This document shows positions 25,937 to 35,636 of a DNA stretch of 64,000 nt, piece after piece. The notes under the pieces are model-generated. The model did no database searches and was not told where the DNA came from. It worked only from the letters and a program-made list of their open reading frames with translations. The stretch spans positions 1 to 64,000 of the forward strand of contig NZ_BLLH01000007.1 of the NCBI RefSeq assembly GCF_011170065.1. The letters are read 5' to 3'. The DNA is from Pseudolactococcus insecticola. GTDB taxonomy: Bacteria > Bacillota > Bacilli > Lactobacillales > Streptococcaceae. The translations under genes were made by a program, and so were the position numbers. Every line of letters starts with the position of its first letter. Within the stretch, counting starts at the first letter, position 1.

Positions 25937-27892
25937 TTAATCTTCAGTAACTTCTGCCACTTTGGAATAGTTGGCGACGTCTTCGCTGATTGCTTTGACA
26001 AAATCAGCTAGACTGTACTCTGCAGTTTCTTTACTGCCGTAGCGTCGGATGTTGACTGTGTTTTCAGCTTGTTCCTTGTCCCCAACGATGATTTGGTAAG
26101 GGATTTTGTGCGTTTGTGATTGGCGGATTTTATATTGCATTTTCTCATTGCGTTCATCCACATTGACACGGATACCGACGTTTTTTAGGGCATCAGCGAC
26201 TTGCCAAGCATAGTCAACATGCGCCTCGTTTGAAACGGGGATAACCGTTACTTGTGTTGGTGCAAGCCACGTCGGGAAGGCACCTTTGTAGACTTCTGTC
26301 AGATAGGCAACAAAGCGCTCCATGGTTGACACGATGCCACGGTGAACCATGACAGGACGATGTCCTTCACCGTCTTTACCGATATACTCAAGTTCAAAGC
26401 GTTCTGGCAATAGGAAGTCGAGCTGAATCGTTGAGAGTGTTTCTTCGTTGCCAAGGGCTGTCTTGACCTGAACATCGAGTTTTGGTCCGTAAAAGGCAGC
26501 TTCGCCCTCTGCTTCAAAGTAATCAAGCTCAAGCTCGTCCATGGCTGCTTTGAGCATGGTTTGGGCATTTTCCCACATCTCGTCGTTGTCAAAGTATTTA
26601 TGCGTGTCTTTGGGATCACGATATGATAGGCGGAAACGGTAGTCTGTGATATTAAAGTCTTCATAGACGTCTGTCATGAGCTGAAGTGTGCGCTTAAACT
26701 CGTCCTTGATCTGATCTGGACGAACAAAGACGTGACCGTCGTTGAGGGTCATCTCACGCACACGTTGCAGGCCGCTAAGTGCACCAGATTTTTCATAGCG
26801 GTGCATCATGCCAAGCTCAGCAATACGAATCGGCAGCTCACGATATGAGTGGACATCGTTTTTGTAAACTTCGATATGGTGAGGGCAGTTCATCGGGCGC
26901 AAAACAAGTTGTTCCCCGTCTCCCATGTCCATTGGTGGGAACATGTCTTCATGATAGTGATCCCAGTGACCAGATGTTTTATAAAAATCAACGCTCGCCA
27001 TAATTGGCGTGTAGACATGTTGATAGCCACGTGCGATTTCTTTATCGACGATATAGCGCTCAATCGTCCGGCGAATTGTCGCACCGTTTGGCAGCCAAAA
27101 TGGCAGGCCAGAGCCTACTTCAGGATTGACCATAAAGAGATCGAGTTCGCGACCGAGTTTACGGTGATCACGTTCTTTAGCTTCTTCACGCATTTTCAGA
27201 TAAGCTTTGAGGTCTTTTTTGTCAAACCAAGCTGTGCCGTAGACACGTTGCATCATGGCATTGTCGCTATTACCACGCCAGTAAGCACCCGCAACATTGA
27301 GCAGGTGAAAGACTTGAATCCGACCAGTCGACGGCACGTGTGGCCCACGGCAGAGGTCTGTGTATTCGCCTTGGGTATAGATGGTAAGGCCGCCTTCATC
27401 TTCGTTATGCTCATCAATGAGCTCAAGCTTGTAAGGATCAGCGGCAAAGATTTCTTGCGCTTCAGCTTTTGAAACTTCACGGCGAGTAGACGGGTGATTT
27501 TCTTTGACGATTTTCATCATTTCTGCTTCAATGCGTGGCAGATCCTCATCAGAGATTTGGCCTGCGGCATTGTCAGTATCGTAGTAGAAACCATCTTGGA
27601 TCGACGGTCCCACCCCTAGATGAATCTCAGGGAAGAGTCGGCGTGCTGCTTGGGCAAATAAATGTGCTGCTGAGTGACGCAAAAGTGGCAGAGCATCTTC
27701 GTGATCAGGTGTGACGATCTCGATTGTGCCGTCCTCAATGATGGCACGTGTCACATCAATCAACTTACCATTGAACTTGCCTGCGAGTGCTTTTTTTGAG
27801 AGTGATTTGCTGATAGACTCAGCAATTTCGAGTGTTGTAACGCCACTGTCAAACTGTTTGACAGCACCGTCAGGAAAAGTAATGTTTAACAT
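25937..27892 (-). CDS. thrS: threonyl-tRNA synthetase
   Basis: A 651-residue class II aminoacyl-tRNA synthetase charging tRNA-Thr. The domains, in order, are TGS (about 1-63), the second additional editing domain with [10 protein letters not shown] and the Cys/His set near [12 protein letters not shown], and the catalytic core with [10 protein letters not shown] and the histidine/cysteine zinc ligands. The anticodon-binding domain ends the protein (about 540-640). The start at 27892 begins MLNITFPDG and follows AAAGAGG; an upstream in-frame ATG would run into the T-box terminator. Expression is likely controlled by the T-box leader. Confidence 0.97.
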   Translation of the reverse strand: MLNITFPDGAVKQFDSGVTTLEIAESISKSLSKKALAGKFNGKLIDVTRAIIEDGTIEIVTPDHEDALPLLRHSAAHLFAQAARRLFPEIHLGVGPSIQDGFYYDTDNAAGQISDEDLPRIEAEMMKIVKENHPSTRREVSKAEAQEIFAADPYKLELIDEHNEDEGGLTIYTQGEYTDLCRGPHVPSTGRIQVFHLLNVAGAYWRGNSDNAMMQRVYGTAWFDKKDLKAYLKMREEAKERDHRKLGRELDLFMVNPEVGSGLPFWLPNGATIRRTIERYIVDKEIARGYQHVYTPIMASVDFYKTSGHWDHYHEDMFPPMDMGDGEQLVLRPMNCPHHIEVYKNDVHSYRELPIRIAELGMMHRYEKSGALSGLQRVREMTLNDGHVFVRPDQIKDEFKRTLQLMTDVYEDFNITDYRFRLSYRDPKDTHKYFDNDEMWENAQTMLKAAMDELELDYFEAEGEAAFYGPKLDVQVKTALGNEETLSTIQLDFLLPERFELEYIGKDGEGHRPVMVHRGIVSTMERFVAYLTEVYKGAFPTWLAPTQVTVIPVSNEAHVDYAWQVADALKNVGIRVNVDERNEKMQYKIRQSQTHKIPYQIIVGDKEQAENTVNIRRYGSKETAEYSLADFVKAISEDVANYSKVAEVTED

Positions 27893-27929
27893 ATAAAAAA
27901 CCTCTTTCTTTTTACTTACAAAATCATAC

Positions 27930-28195
27930 AAAAACGTCCTGCATTCTTCAAATAAAGAACACAGGACGCTTGTCAAAACGTGGTACCACCTGAATTTATT
28001 TTCATCATTGCTGATAAAAAACTCATATGACCGTAACGTGGTTAGCGTGTAAGGATTAGTTACAAGTCTTGCTTTACATTTTTATTAAATGATGCATAGG
28101 TCAAGCCGAGTAGTATCAGATACGTTACGTGGCAAGGCTTCCACCGTCCCTTGCTCGCTTGTGCTATCAACTTATATCTGACATATCTCACTCAT
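27930..28195 (-). promoter_or_regulatory. T-box riboswitch leader of thrS
   Basis: The conserved antiterminator sequence GGTGGTACCACG lies at 27979-27991 (minus strand). It is followed by a terminator stem CGTCCTG/CAGGACG with T-run (27930-27969). Upstream, pairing GTCAGATA/TATCTGAT makes the base of stem I. A threonine codon ACG in the stem I 3' side (about GTAACGTATC) is a candidate specifier. Uncharged tRNA-Thr would favour read-through into thrS. Confidence 0.9.
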
Positions 28196-28196
28196 T

Positions 28197-28224
28197 ATTA
28201 TAGCGCTTTTTTGACAGTTGTCAA
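28197..28224 (-). promoter_or_regulatory. promoter of the thrS leader
   Basis: TTGACA (28224-28219), a 16-base spacer and TATAAT (28202-28197) on the minus strand, starting directly after the mntH stop codon. Confidence 0.8.
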
Positions 28225-28225
28225 C

Positions 28226-29566
28226 TCAAAACATCGTGAGAATCAGCTTGACATTCAAAAGCGTCAGACCGATTGCAGCAAGCCAGCCTAGTATGGCAAT
28301 GACTTTGTTATTTTTGAAGCGTTTGCCCATGATTTTTTCGCTACTTGTAAAGTAAACAAGCGGTATCATAGATACTGGGAGTGCAACTGATAGAAAGACT
28401 TGAGAGTTGACCATGAGTCTGTCAAGCCCGCCTTCACTGCCATGATAATAAATCGCTGCGATCAGAACGGGAATCACAGATAGGCTTCGCGTGATCAACC
28501 GGCGTGCCCAAGACGGGATTTTGAGATTGATAAAACCTTCCATGACGATCTGACCAGAAAGTGTGCCTGTGATCGTCGAGTTCTGACCAGATGCGAGCAG
28601 GGCTACGGCAAATAGCGTTGATAAAATCGGACTTGCGACAGCACCTGCAAGTTTATTATCCTGAAGAGCATTGTACAATGACGTAAAAGTACCAAGACCT
28701 TCGCCACGCCCGAAAAACATAGATGCACCAAGGACTAGGAGCAAGGTGTTGATGATAAAAGCGATGGTCAGCTGGATATTTGAGTCCCAAGTCGAAAATC
28801 GAACGGCACGCGCAACGGCTTCTTCATCTCTGCGGTCATACTTGCGAGACTGCGCGATAGACGAGTGCAAATAGAGGTTATGCGGCATAACGGTTGCACC
28901 GACAATCCCCAGCGCCATGGTCAACTGACCACGGTTGAGGATTTCCTTTTGTGGGATAAATCCGCTCATGACGTCGGCAATCGCAGGGTTTGAAATTGCA
29001 ACCTCATAGATGAAAATCACCATGATGACAGTGATAAGCGTAATGACAATCGCTTCTATCTTTCTAAAGCCCAGTCGCATCAGCAGTAAGAGCAAAAAGA
29101 CGTCAAGTATAGTGAGCGCAACGCCCCAGACGATTGGGATGCCAAAAAGTAGATTGAGTGCTATCGCACCACCAATAACTTCTGCGATGTCTGTCGCCAT
29201 AATGGCAAGCTCTGTCACGATCCAAAGGACTAGACCGAGCTTTCTTCCGGTATGTTTGCGTGTCGCTTGCGCCAGATCAAGTCCTGTCACAATGCCAAGT
29301 TTTGATGCCATATACTGTAACAGCATGGCAATCAGGCTCGACACAAATACGACAGATAATAGCAGGTAGCCATACTGAGCGCCACCACCGATAGACGTGA
29401 CCCAGTTACCCGGATCCATATAACCCACGGCAACAAGCGCCCCAGGGCCAGAAAAAGCGAGCAAATTCCGCCAGAAATTCCCACTTTGGGGGACCTCAAC
29501 CGTTTCATTTATCTCAGCAAGGCTCGGACCATTTGCGTATTCTATGAAATGTTTGTGTTCAGTCAT
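28226..29566 (-). CDS. mntH: Nramp divalent metal (manganese) transporter
   Basis: A 446-residue proton-coupled Mn2+/Fe2+ importer with about 11 transmembrane helices. The metal-site motif DPGNW in helix 1 ([11 protein letters not shown]) and the helix 6 motif [10 protein letters not shown] are intact, and these define the Nramp family. It sits 33 bp downstream of the DtxR-family regulator gene on the same strand and is probably co-transcribed. The operator upstream of the regulator would then control both. Manganese specificity is inferred from the family and regulator. Confidence 0.94.
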   Translation of the reverse strand: MTEHKHFIEYANGPSLAEINETVEVPQSGNFWRNLLAFSGPGALVAVGYMDPGNWVTSIGGGAQYGYLLLSVVFVSSLIAMLLQYMASKLGIVTGLDLAQATRKHTGRKLGLVLWIVTELAIMATDIAEVIGGAIALNLLFGIPIVWGVALTILDVFLLLLLMRLGFRKIEAIVITLITVIMVIFIYEVAISNPAIADVMSGFIPQKEILNRGQLTMALGIVGATVMPHNLYLHSSIAQSRKYDRRDEEAVARAVRFSTWDSNIQLTIAFIINTLLLVLGASMFFGRGEGLGTFTSLYNALQDNKLAGAVASPILSTLFAVALLASGQNSTITGTLSGQIVMEGFINLKIPSWARRLITRSLSVIPVLIAAIYYHGSEGGLDRLMVNSQVFLSVALPVSMIPLVYFTSSEKIMGKRFKNNKVIAILGWLAAIGLTLLNVKLILTMF

Positions 29567-29599
29567 GTTTCCTAATTTCTAATCTTTCGTTTTTTAACA

Positions 29600-30271
29600 T
29601 CATTTATAATAATTAACTTGCCAGTCCTTTTTTTGAAAATGCGGGATGACAAATCTAGCATTGTCATCAGTTTTGACGACAAATGAGCCATCAGCTAAGA
29701 TACTCAAAAGCGTGATGAACTTTGGCTCTGAGAGCTCGAGTTCTGACAGAAACTCACGTACGGCTGCAGTTAGCGCTCTGACCTCGTAGCGTTCACCCAC
29801 CATGACACTTGCCGCAGTTAAGCTCAGCTGGATGATTTCATCCTGCCAAAAATGTTCCTGTGGAATCTCTGAGCCATGCGGATCTGTCGCTGGATAGGCC
29901 ATCAACGCATGCAAGCGCTCAATCAATTTTCGTGATGACGAATGCTCCAGATTTTCAGCCTCAGCATGAACTTCGTCTAAGTCATAGCCAGCTTTTGCCA
30001 CCAAAAATGTCTCCCAAACCCGATGAGATTTGAGGATAAAACGTGCTTCTTTGTATCCCTCAGACTTGAGACATACACCGTAATATTTTTTATGTTCAAT
30101 CAAGTCCTTTTTGGCAAGACGCTTGATCATCTCCGTCGCACTCGGCGCAGAAACCTTGAGGTAGTTTGCAATATCCGTCACCCCCACCAACTCATCTGCC
30201 GTCTCTTGCGACTGCTGAAGTTGGTAGATGGCTTTGAGATAATCTTGCTCAGTTTTTGAAAATTCGGCCAT
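29600..30271 (-). CDS. mntR: DtxR/MntR-family metal-dependent repressor
   Basis: A 223-residue regulator. The N-terminal winged helix (about 1-75) has KTEQDYLKAIYQL and the recognition helix in VSAPSATEMIKRL. The dimerisation and metal-binding domain (about 76-145) contains the ligands around HRVWETFL, EVHAEAENLEHSSS and the ATDPHG region. The C-terminal ~70 residues are an SH3/FeoA-like domain, as in ScaR and SloR. It likely represses its own operon with mntH when Mn2+ is sufficient. The palindrome at 30298-30325 overlaps its promoter. Confidence 0.92.
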   Translation of the reverse strand: MAEFSKTEQDYLKAIYQLQQSQETADELVGVTDIANYLKVSAPSATEMIKRLAKKDLIEHKKYYGVCLKSEGYKEARFILKSHRVWETFLVAKAGYDLDEVHAEAENLEHSSSRKLIERLHALMAYPATDPHGSEIPQEHFWQDEIIQLSLTAASVMVGERYEVRALTAAVREFLSELELSEPKFITLLSILADGSFVVKTDDNARFVIPHFQKKDWQVNYYK

Positions 30272-30297
30272 GTGATACTTTCTAGATATTTTACTAA

Positions 30298-30330
30298 AAA
30301 TAGTTTAACACGTGCTAAACTATTTGTCAA
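30298..30330 (-). promoter_or_regulatory. mntR promoter with overlapping DtxR-type operator
   Basis: TTGACA (30330-30325), 17 bases and TAAACT (30307-30302) form the promoter. A 28-bp palindrome AAATAGTTTA..TAAACTATTT (30298-30325), broken only at one central pair, covers both elements. The TTTAG/CTAAA half-sites fit ScaR/SloR/MntR sites. Confidence 0.8.
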
Positions 30331-30373
30331 GTTGCCATCAAAAAATCCGACTTTCCTCAGATACTATATCACT

Positions 30374-30401
30374 TTGAAAGCCTTCACAAACAAGGTATAA
30401 T
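30374..30401 (+). promoter_or_regulatory. promoter of the DUF59 gene
   Basis: TTGAAA (30374-30379), 16 bases and TATAAT (30396-30401) on the plus strand, divergent from mntR. Confidence 0.7.
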
Positions 30402-30442
30402 GAAATTAAGATTAAAAAATGAATATGAAAGAAGGGAAGTCT

Positions 30443-30748
30443 ATGAACCTAAAAGATAACGTTGAAGAATGTTTAGAAAATGTCGTTGACACTTGTACCC
30501 ACCTTAATATCGTGGATATGGGTATTGTTGAGGCAGTGACAGTCGATGAAGCTAAGAAGCAAATCGACATCACCATGCTTCCGACAACACCGTTTTGCAT
30601 GTTTCTAAACTCAATCGAGTCCGAAATCGAACTCTTGATCAAAAACTATCACGAATTTGACGGCTTTACCATCAATTTTCACAAGTCTGACCGCGTTTGG
30701 ACGCAAGAACGGCTGTCAGTTGCGGCTGTCAACCGGTTATTATCATAA
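30443..30748 (+). CDS. DUF59/MIP18-family iron-sulfur assembly factor
   Basis: A 101-residue single-domain DUF59 protein (SufT/PaaD-like). The core VVDTCTHLNIVDMGIVEAVTVD corresponds to the family's D-P-E-I-N-I-V-D-L-G region. The later MLPTTPFCMF carries the conserved cysteine (about residue 60). Such proteins help maturation of Fe-S enzymes. The ATG at 30443 is preceded by AAGGGA; two earlier in-frame ATGs lack an SD. It is a single gene divergent from mntR. Confidence 0.85.
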   Translation: MNLKDNVEECLENVVDTCTHLNIVDMGIVEAVTVDEAKKQIDITMLPTTPFCMFLNSIESEIELLIKNYHEFDGFTINFHKSDRVWTQERLSVAAVNRLLS

Positions 30749-30756
30749 AAGGCATT

Positions 30757-30791
30757 AAAAAAGCCAGCCACAAACATGTGGTCGGCTTTTT
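30757..30791. terminator. bidirectional terminator
   Basis: AAAAAGCC...GGCTTTTT with an inner CCAC/GTGG stem. It serves the DUF59 gene (plus) and the converging nitroreductase gene (minus). Confidence 0.85.
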
Positions 30792-30814
30792 CTGTCCGAA
30801 ATTTAGTGTGTTAA

Positions 30815-31423
30815 TTAAGCACCAAATACTTTGAAACGATCGTCATCGTTCATGAATTCTTTAGCATCAACGCCTGATTCTGGTGAACCAACAACGAGTT
30901 GACCACGAAGATTCCATGACGCAGGAATATCGTAAGTTTTAGCAACAGTATCGTTGATAACTGGATTGTAATGTTGCAAGTTAGCGCCAAGACCAAGTTC
31001 GCTCAAGGCAACCCAAGCATTAACTGATGCGATACCAGTTGATTGTTCTGACCAAACAGGGAAGTTATCAGCGTAAAGCGGGAATTGTTCTTGAAGTGAT
31101 TTCACAACATCAGTGTCTTCAAAGAAAAGGGCAGTCAAACCAGCAGCAGCAAAGCCATCAAGTTTAGCTTTAGTACCTTCCCAAGCAGCTTCAGGCACAC
31201 CTTGACGGTCCATTTCAGCTTTAAGATCAGTTGCTACGATTTCATTCCAAAGTTTGTCATGTTCAGCACCAGCAAGCACCAAAACACGTGATGTTTGGCT
31301 GTTAAAAGCTGATGGTGACAATTTTACTGCTTCTTTGATTGTTTCTGTTGCTTGTTTTGCGTCAACGACTTTACCCAATGCGTAGATTGAGCGGCGGTTT
31401 GCAAGTGATTCCAAGAATGACAT
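30815..31423 (-). CDS. cinD: CinD-like nitroreductase
   Basis: A 202-residue FMN-dependent nitroreductase-fold enzyme. The N-terminal RRSIYALG, the SPSAFNSQTSRVLVL segment and the C-terminal LGANLQHYNP are family features. Lactococcal CinD is a copper-induced nitroreductase that protects against oxidative stress and belongs to the CopR regulon. The link here rests on family resemblance plus two perfect TACANNTGTA copper boxes at the promoter. The symbol is therefore a reasoned assignment rather than a certainty. Confidence 0.75.
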   Translation of the reverse strand: MSFLESLANRRSIYALGKVVDAKQATETIKEAVKLSPSAFNSQTSRVLVLAGAEHDKLWNEIVATDLKAEMDRQGVPEAAWEGTKAKLDGFAAAGLTALFFEDTDVVKSLQEQFPLYADNFPVWSEQSTGIASVNAWVALSELGLGANLQHYNPVINDTVAKTYDIPASWNLRGQLVVGSPESGVDAKEFMNDDDRFKVFGA

Positions 31424-31530
31424 AATTTTTCTCCTATGATTAAATAAAATTTTTAGAACGTCTTCTTTGTGGGCTCACCGCTAGCCTTTAAACTATTTCG
31501 ATGAACTCTTTAATACCCTCGTCTTATGTT

Positions 31531-31569
31531 TACAAATGTAATTTTATCACAATAATTTACACTTGTAAA
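31531..31569 (-). promoter_or_regulatory. cinD promoter with two CopR/CopY boxes
   Basis: TACAAATGTA (31531-31540) and TACACTTGTA (31558-31567) both match the cop box TACANNTGTA exactly, 27 bp centre to centre. The promoter is TTTACA (31569-31564), 17 bases, TAAAAT (31546-31541). One box overlaps the -35 and the other sits just after the -10. Confidence 0.8.
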
Positions 31570-31607
31570 CTATTTTGTACGAAAATTTCAAGATTTTTTT
31601 TGGCGGC

Positions 31608-31634
31608 AAAAAACACAGCATTTTTACTGTGTTT
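31608..31634 (-). terminator. terminator of the SpaA-like protein gene
   Basis: AAACACAG/CTGTGTTT with an eight-base loop and a short T-run on the minus strand, ten bases past the stop. Confidence 0.75.
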
Positions 31635-31643
31635 ACTTGTGTT

Positions 31644-32648
31644 TTACTTTGTTTGATTGACTTGATTACCTATTTTCCAGAGATAGACGATACCTGCACC
31701 ACTCATAATGGCAAGAATTATCACAACGATTGAACTTTTAGATAGACTCACCATAGTGGTTTTTAGCAATATCGGTGTCTTCATGACCGTTTCTAAAATG
31801 ATGATTGCCTCAGTAGTCTGCGTGTCAATGTTCGATTCAATCAAACTGTCGTCATAACGCTCAAAGTGCCAGCTACCATTGACCAGAATGGCTTTTTTAA
31901 CCTCGATTTGTTGCGCCTCATTTTTGTAAAGGGCAATCGAATAATCGGCAAGCGTTTGATCTTTTGGCGTGAGCAGATAGACCGTACCACGCGCAAGCTT
32001 GCGTGGTGTATAGGTCGCTTTTTTGTTAAATGCTGCGTCACTCAAGGCCAGCTTTTTCGCGTCCAATGTCTCTGGTGCAGGTCGCGTGTAGCTTCTGATG
32101 GTAAATTCAGATTTGAGCGCACCTGCGAGATTCACGCGGTAAGGTGCCGTATTGAGCAGGTTAAGTGTCAGTTGCTTGTCTGCTGTGACACTGCCAAGAT
32201 CGATATTTTCAGGTACCTTTTCAAGACTTGTACCGTCAGACTTTACGAGCGACACCTGCGCCTTACCATCCTGAGCGATTTTTATCTGATAGAGATAGAG
32301 CAGATTTTCAAAGCCAATCGGTGCATAATTTTCCCGCAAATAATACGTTTTATCTGCAAGTAATTCTGTTTTCTGTCCCGTATGATCCGTCAGAAGACCT
32401 TTTTGATTACTTGTCAAGATGATTTGATTTGAGAAATCTGGCGTCTCTGACAAACCAAACTCCGCACCCATCAAGGTATCAGTCTGAAAATCCGCGTCAA
32501 ACAACTCAGCTGACAGTTGGTAGCTGTTTTCTGACGTCGTATCCGCATCCACACGCCCCGTCTGAAAGGTGAGAAAACCGATGACTAGGGCGATTGTGAT
32601 GACACTAAACATAAGTAGGCTTTTTTTTACTTGAATTCTATTTTCCAT
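31644..32648 (-). CDS. membrane-anchored Cna-B/SpaA-like surface protein
   Basis: A 334-residue predicted surface protein. The signal peptide is hydrophobic at about 10-30 and ends near RVDADT. Residues about 40-125 look like a prealbumin-fold SpaA/Cna-B domain (MGAEFGLS ... YYLRENYAPIGFE), the type found in pilins. The middle region is unrecognised. The C-terminal helix (about 300-322, IVVIILAIMSGAGIVYLW) and a basic end give a single anchor. No LPXTG is present; LLKTT stands near where one would be. It is monocistronic, and its function is unknown. Confidence 0.75.
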   Translation of the reverse strand: MENRIQVKKSLLMFSVITIALVIGFLTFQTGRVDADTTSENSYQLSAELFDADFQTDTLMGAEFGLSETPDFSNQIILTSNQKGLLTDHTGQKTELLADKTYYLRENYAPIGFENLLYLYQIKIAQDGKAQVSLVKSDGTSLEKVPENIDLGSVTADKQLTLNLLNTAPYRVNLAGALKSEFTIRSYTRPAPETLDAKKLALSDAAFNKKATYTPRKLARGTVYLLTPKDQTLADYSIALYKNEAQQIEVKKAILVNGSWHFERYDDSLIESNIDTQTTEAIIILETVMKTPILLKTTMVSLSKSSIVVIILAIMSGAGIVYLWKIGNQVNQTK

Positions 32649-32730
32649 CCTAGACCTCTTCTATTATTCTTTCTATCATAATTATCTCATAAAATAAGCA
32701 ATATTTAAAATAAAATCCGAGACAGCAACA

Positions 32731-32755
32731 AAAAAGACTAGAATCTAGAATTCTA
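32731..32755 (-). terminator. terminator overlapping the DUF1033 stop
   Basis: TAGAAT-TCTAG-ATTCTA followed by GTCTTTTTT on the minus strand. The stem includes the last codons of the gene. Confidence 0.6.
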
Positions 32756-33116
32756 ATCTTTTCAAACTACAATGATTGTGCGGTGCGGCGCCAGATCTTC
32801 TATCATAGGGCATTCTTTTTGGAAAAGACTCGACCATATGCCAGTCTTCAAGAAGAGCTAGGCCATGATACTGCTGTAAAAACTCGTCACATTCCAAACA
32901 CCATCGCGTTTCTGACTTCGTCCAAAAGGCTGACATAAAATCTGCCTGACTCTTAAAATCTGAAAATTCTTGCGACAAACGTTGCCACTCTTCTTTATAA
33001 AAGCTGAGCGCCTCATAAAAAGTTTCAAACTCATGCTTTGCAACAATATCGTCTTGCCAATCTTCAAAAAACCACCACGGTTCATTGTCCCCGTGCATCT
33101 CAACTACTCTATACAT
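32745..33116 (-). CDS. DUF1033 family protein
   Basis: A 123-residue cytoplasmic protein with the DUF1033 opening MYRVVEMHGDNEPWWFF and a following EDWQDDIV. It is acidic and rich in Trp and Phe. It contains CLECDEF. The family is restricted mainly to streptococci, lactococci and relatives and has no established function. The ATG at 33116 follows GAGG/GGGA and gives the family start; a longer frame runs 18 codons further. It lies downstream of mrnC on the same strand. Confidence 0.8.
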   Translation of the reverse strand: MYRVVEMHGDNEPWWFFEDWQDDIVAKHEFETFYEALSFYKEEWQRLSQEFSDFKSQADFMSAFWTKSETRWCLECDEFLQQYHGLALLEDWHMVESFPKRMPYDRRSGAAPHNHCSLKRLEF

Positions 33117-33166
33117 ATGTCCCAACCTCTTGTTATTTTCTATTTTACAGAAAATGTTGGGATTTT

Positions 33167-33568
33167 TCATAAATTTTGCTCAGAAATTTTCGAAATGCAG
33201 TAGTTAGCGAGTATTACCACCCGCTCACCATTTCCCGTCAAATGGTTAAAGCCAAAGACAGCCTCGAATCCTGTCGAGATACGATAGGTAACGACATCTG
33301 TATTTTTAGCAGTCGTTTTGCTATGCGCATTACGCCCACGCTTAAAATAGACAAGCTCTTCTTCCGTCAAAAAATCTTCTTTTTCCATCTCAGAGATCAA
33401 ATAGGCCTGCGCTTTTGCTGAAACAAATCGGACAGCATTTTTTTGAAGGGCACCAGGTTTTGTAATCCCCTGTGAAAGCAGATAGTCACGGACAAAAACT
33501 TCGTAAACAGCATCCCCCGCATAGGCAAGCGCAATGCCATTTAGCAACTTTGGGTCAAAATTAGTCAC
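33167..33568 (-). CDS. mrnC: Mini-ribonuclease 3
   Basis: A 133-residue RNase III catalytic domain lacking a dsRNA-binding domain. It matures 23S rRNA in Firmicutes. The active-site helix [19 protein letters not shown] holds the conserved Gly-Asp. The second acidic helix lies in [16 protein letters not shown], which is a typical Mini-III stretch. The start overlaps the cysS 3' end by eight bases. The cysS-mrnC pairing is conserved in the phylum. Confidence 0.95.
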   Translation of the reverse strand: MTNFDPKLLNGIALAYAGDAVYEVFVRDYLLSQGITKPGALQKNAVRFVSAKAQAYLISEMEKEDFLTEEELVYFKRGRNAHSKTTAKNTDVVTYRISTGFEAVFGFNHLTGNGERVVILANYCISKISEQNL

Positions 33569-34949
33569 GTGTCCACCTCACACCGTCTGGTGTATCTAAG
33601 AGCGAGATGCCCTGTGCTTTCAGATCATCTCGTATTTTATCAGAAAGCGCGAAATCGCGGACTTCCCGTGCAATCTGACGCTCCGCAATCAGCTTTTCAA
33701 TCTCAGCTACCTCATCGTCAAGCAGATCAGGTTCAGCGAATGACAGGCCCAAAATCGCAAGTACCTCCTCGAAAAAAGTAAGCGCTTCTGTCGAATAATG
33801 TCCTAAATTCACATATTTGATCAAATCATAAAAAACGCTCAAGCCATTTGCAATGTTGAAGTCATCGTCCATTTCTTTGATAAACTCAGCTCTAAAATCA
33901 GCAATTTTTTGATCTGGCACTTGTGATGCGACTTGATTTTGTGCGATTTCAAAAGTCAATTTTTCATAGGCATTTTTGATTTTTGTGTAATTATTTTCAG
34001 CATCTTTTATAGTATCATCTGTAAACGCAAGTGGCTTACGATAGTGCTGACTCACTAAGAAAAAACGCAGAATCTGCCCGTCAATCACGTCTAACATGTC
34101 ATGAACCGTCTTGAAATTTCCCAAAGATTTCGACATTTTTTCGCCGTCAGCTGCTGTAACAAAACCATTATGCAGCCAATAATTAGCAAATTTATGACCT
34201 GTTTTCGCTTCAGACTGTGCGATTTCATTGGTGTGATGCGGAAATTCTAGGTCAGCACCACCACCATGGATGTCGATCGTATCACCCAGGATCTCAGTTG
34301 CCATGACTGAACACTCAATGTGCCAACCAGGACGTCCAGCTCCCCAAGGTGAGTCCCAGGCAGGCTCATCAGGCTTGCTTGATTTCCACAAAGCAAAATC
34401 AAGCGGATCTTCTTTTGCAAGCACGAGAGAGTCCGTCCGTCCAGATGCGCCGATTTCAAGCTCATCAAGATTTTTATTGGCTAATTTACCATAGTCTGGA
34501 AATTTTTTAACGCGGAAAAACACGTCACCACTCGCTTCATCGACATAGGCAAAGTCCTTATCGACAAGCGTCTGCACAAAGGTGATAATTTCAGGCATAA
34601 ACTCCAACACGCGCGGATTACGCGTTGCTTTTGTTACGCCAAGATTTTGTGTATCGTCATAAAATGCTGCGATAAATTTCTCAACAAGTGTGTCAATTGA
34701 GATATTTTGACTACTTGCAGCTGCGATGATTTTGTCATCCACATCTGTAAAGTTTGACACAAAAGTCACATCAAAGCCACGGTATTCAAAATACTTGCGA
34801 ATGGTGTCAAAAGCGACAACAGAACGGGCGTTGCCAATATGAATATAGTTGTAAACCGTAGGACCACACACATACATCTTGACCTTACCCGCCTCAAGCG
34901 GCTGGAAAACTTCTTTTTCTCTGGTTAATGTGTTGTAAAGTTGTATCAT
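33561..34949 (-). CDS. cysS: cysteinyl-tRNA synthetase
   Basis: A 462-residue class I synthetase. The HIGH-type signature is [11 protein letters not shown] (about 31-41) and KMSKS is present in [11 protein letters not shown]. Zinc ligands include the Cys in [10 protein letters not shown], the Cys in WHIECSVMA and HHTNE. The length is normal. The next gene upstream is cysE, 50 bp away, so cysteine synthesis and its charging are genetically linked. No T-box was found between them. Confidence 0.96.
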   Translation of the reverse strand: MIQLYNTLTREKEVFQPLEAGKVKMYVCGPTVYNYIHIGNARSVVAFDTIRKYFEYRGFDVTFVSNFTDVDDKIIAAASSQNISIDTLVEKFIAAFYDDTQNLGVTKATRNPRVLEFMPEIITFVQTLVDKDFAYVDEASGDVFFRVKKFPDYGKLANKNLDELEIGASGRTDSLVLAKEDPLDFALWKSSKPDEPAWDSPWGAGRPGWHIECSVMATEILGDTIDIHGGGADLEFPHHTNEIAQSEAKTGHKFANYWLHNGFVTAADGEKMSKSLGNFKTVHDMLDVIDGQILRFFLVSQHYRKPLAFTDDTIKDAENNYTKIKNAYEKLTFEIAQNQVASQVPDQKIADFRAEFIKEMDDDFNIANGLSVFYDLIKYVNLGHYSTEALTFFEEVLAILGLSFAEPDLLDDEVAEIEKLIAERQIAREVRDFALSDKIRDDLKAQGISLLDTPDGVRWTRD

Positions 34950-34999
34950 ATTTCTCTCCTAATTCATCCCCAATTTGACCAGCTTTTCCCAAAAATCAA

Positions 35000-35593
35000 C
35001 TAAATCCCACCCATATGATCATAAAAACTCACATGGCGCTCACGCTCAAGTTGAGCACAGTTGCGCTCAGGTGTATCCCCACCATGGACACGCACAATCT
35101 TTGCCGGAATACCGACAACCGTCACGCGCTTAGGGACGTCTTTTGTCACGACAGCACTGGCACCAACACGCGCATATTCACCGATTTCAATCGGCCCTAA
35201 CAGTTGTGAATGGGCTGAAATCAGCGCACCACGCCGAACGCTCGGGTGCCGTTTCCCCGTATCTTTTCCAGTGCCACCAAGCGTCACGCCGTGATAGAGT
35301 TTAACGCCTGTTTCTACCACAGCCGTCTCGCCGATGACAAGGCCTGAGCCATGGTCAATGAAGACACCGTTTGCAATCTCAGCACCTGGGTGGATCTCAA
35401 TCTGCGTCAAAAAACGCCAAAACTGTGCATGCACCCGCGCCAATAGCTTGATATCATGCTGCCACAAAAAATGTGAAATTTTATGCGCAGCAAGTGCCTT
35501 GACGCCTGGATAGGTCAAGATAATTTCTAGATTATAGCGTGCAGCAGGGTCATTTTCTTTGACTGCTGCAAACGCCTCTTGCCAAAATCCCAT
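35000..35593 (-). CDS. cysE: serine O-acetyltransferase
   Basis: A 197-residue acyltransferase that makes O-acetylserine for cysteine synthesis. The N-terminal helical domain is short (about 1-60). The left-handed beta-helix (about 65-165) has hexapeptide turns such as IHPGAEIANGVFIDHGSGLVIG. The active-site histidines lie in DHGSG and HGVTLGGTGK. Length is typical for Gram-positive CysE. It precedes cysS in the same direction. Confidence 0.94.
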   Translation of the reverse strand: MGFWQEAFAAVKENDPAARYNLEIILTYPGVKALAAHKISHFLWQHDIKLLARVHAQFWRFLTQIEIHPGAEIANGVFIDHGSGLVIGETAVVETGVKLYHGVTLGGTGKDTGKRHPSVRRGALISAHSQLLGPIEIGEYARVGASAVVTKDVPKRVTVVGIPAKIVRVHGGDTPERNCAQLERERHVSFYDHMGGI

Positions 35594-35636
35594 AAGCTAG
35601 CCCCTTTCTTTAGTTTTCTACTTGTTCTTCCCAGCC

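Noticed and set aside
27893-27976. Longer N-terminus for ThrS
   Set aside because: The extension runs through the T-box terminator hairpin, and the family start (MLNITFPDG) has its own SD.
34950-35000. T-box upstream of cysS
   Set aside because: The 50-bp gap between cysE and cysS is too short and lacks the conserved GGTGGTACC sequence.
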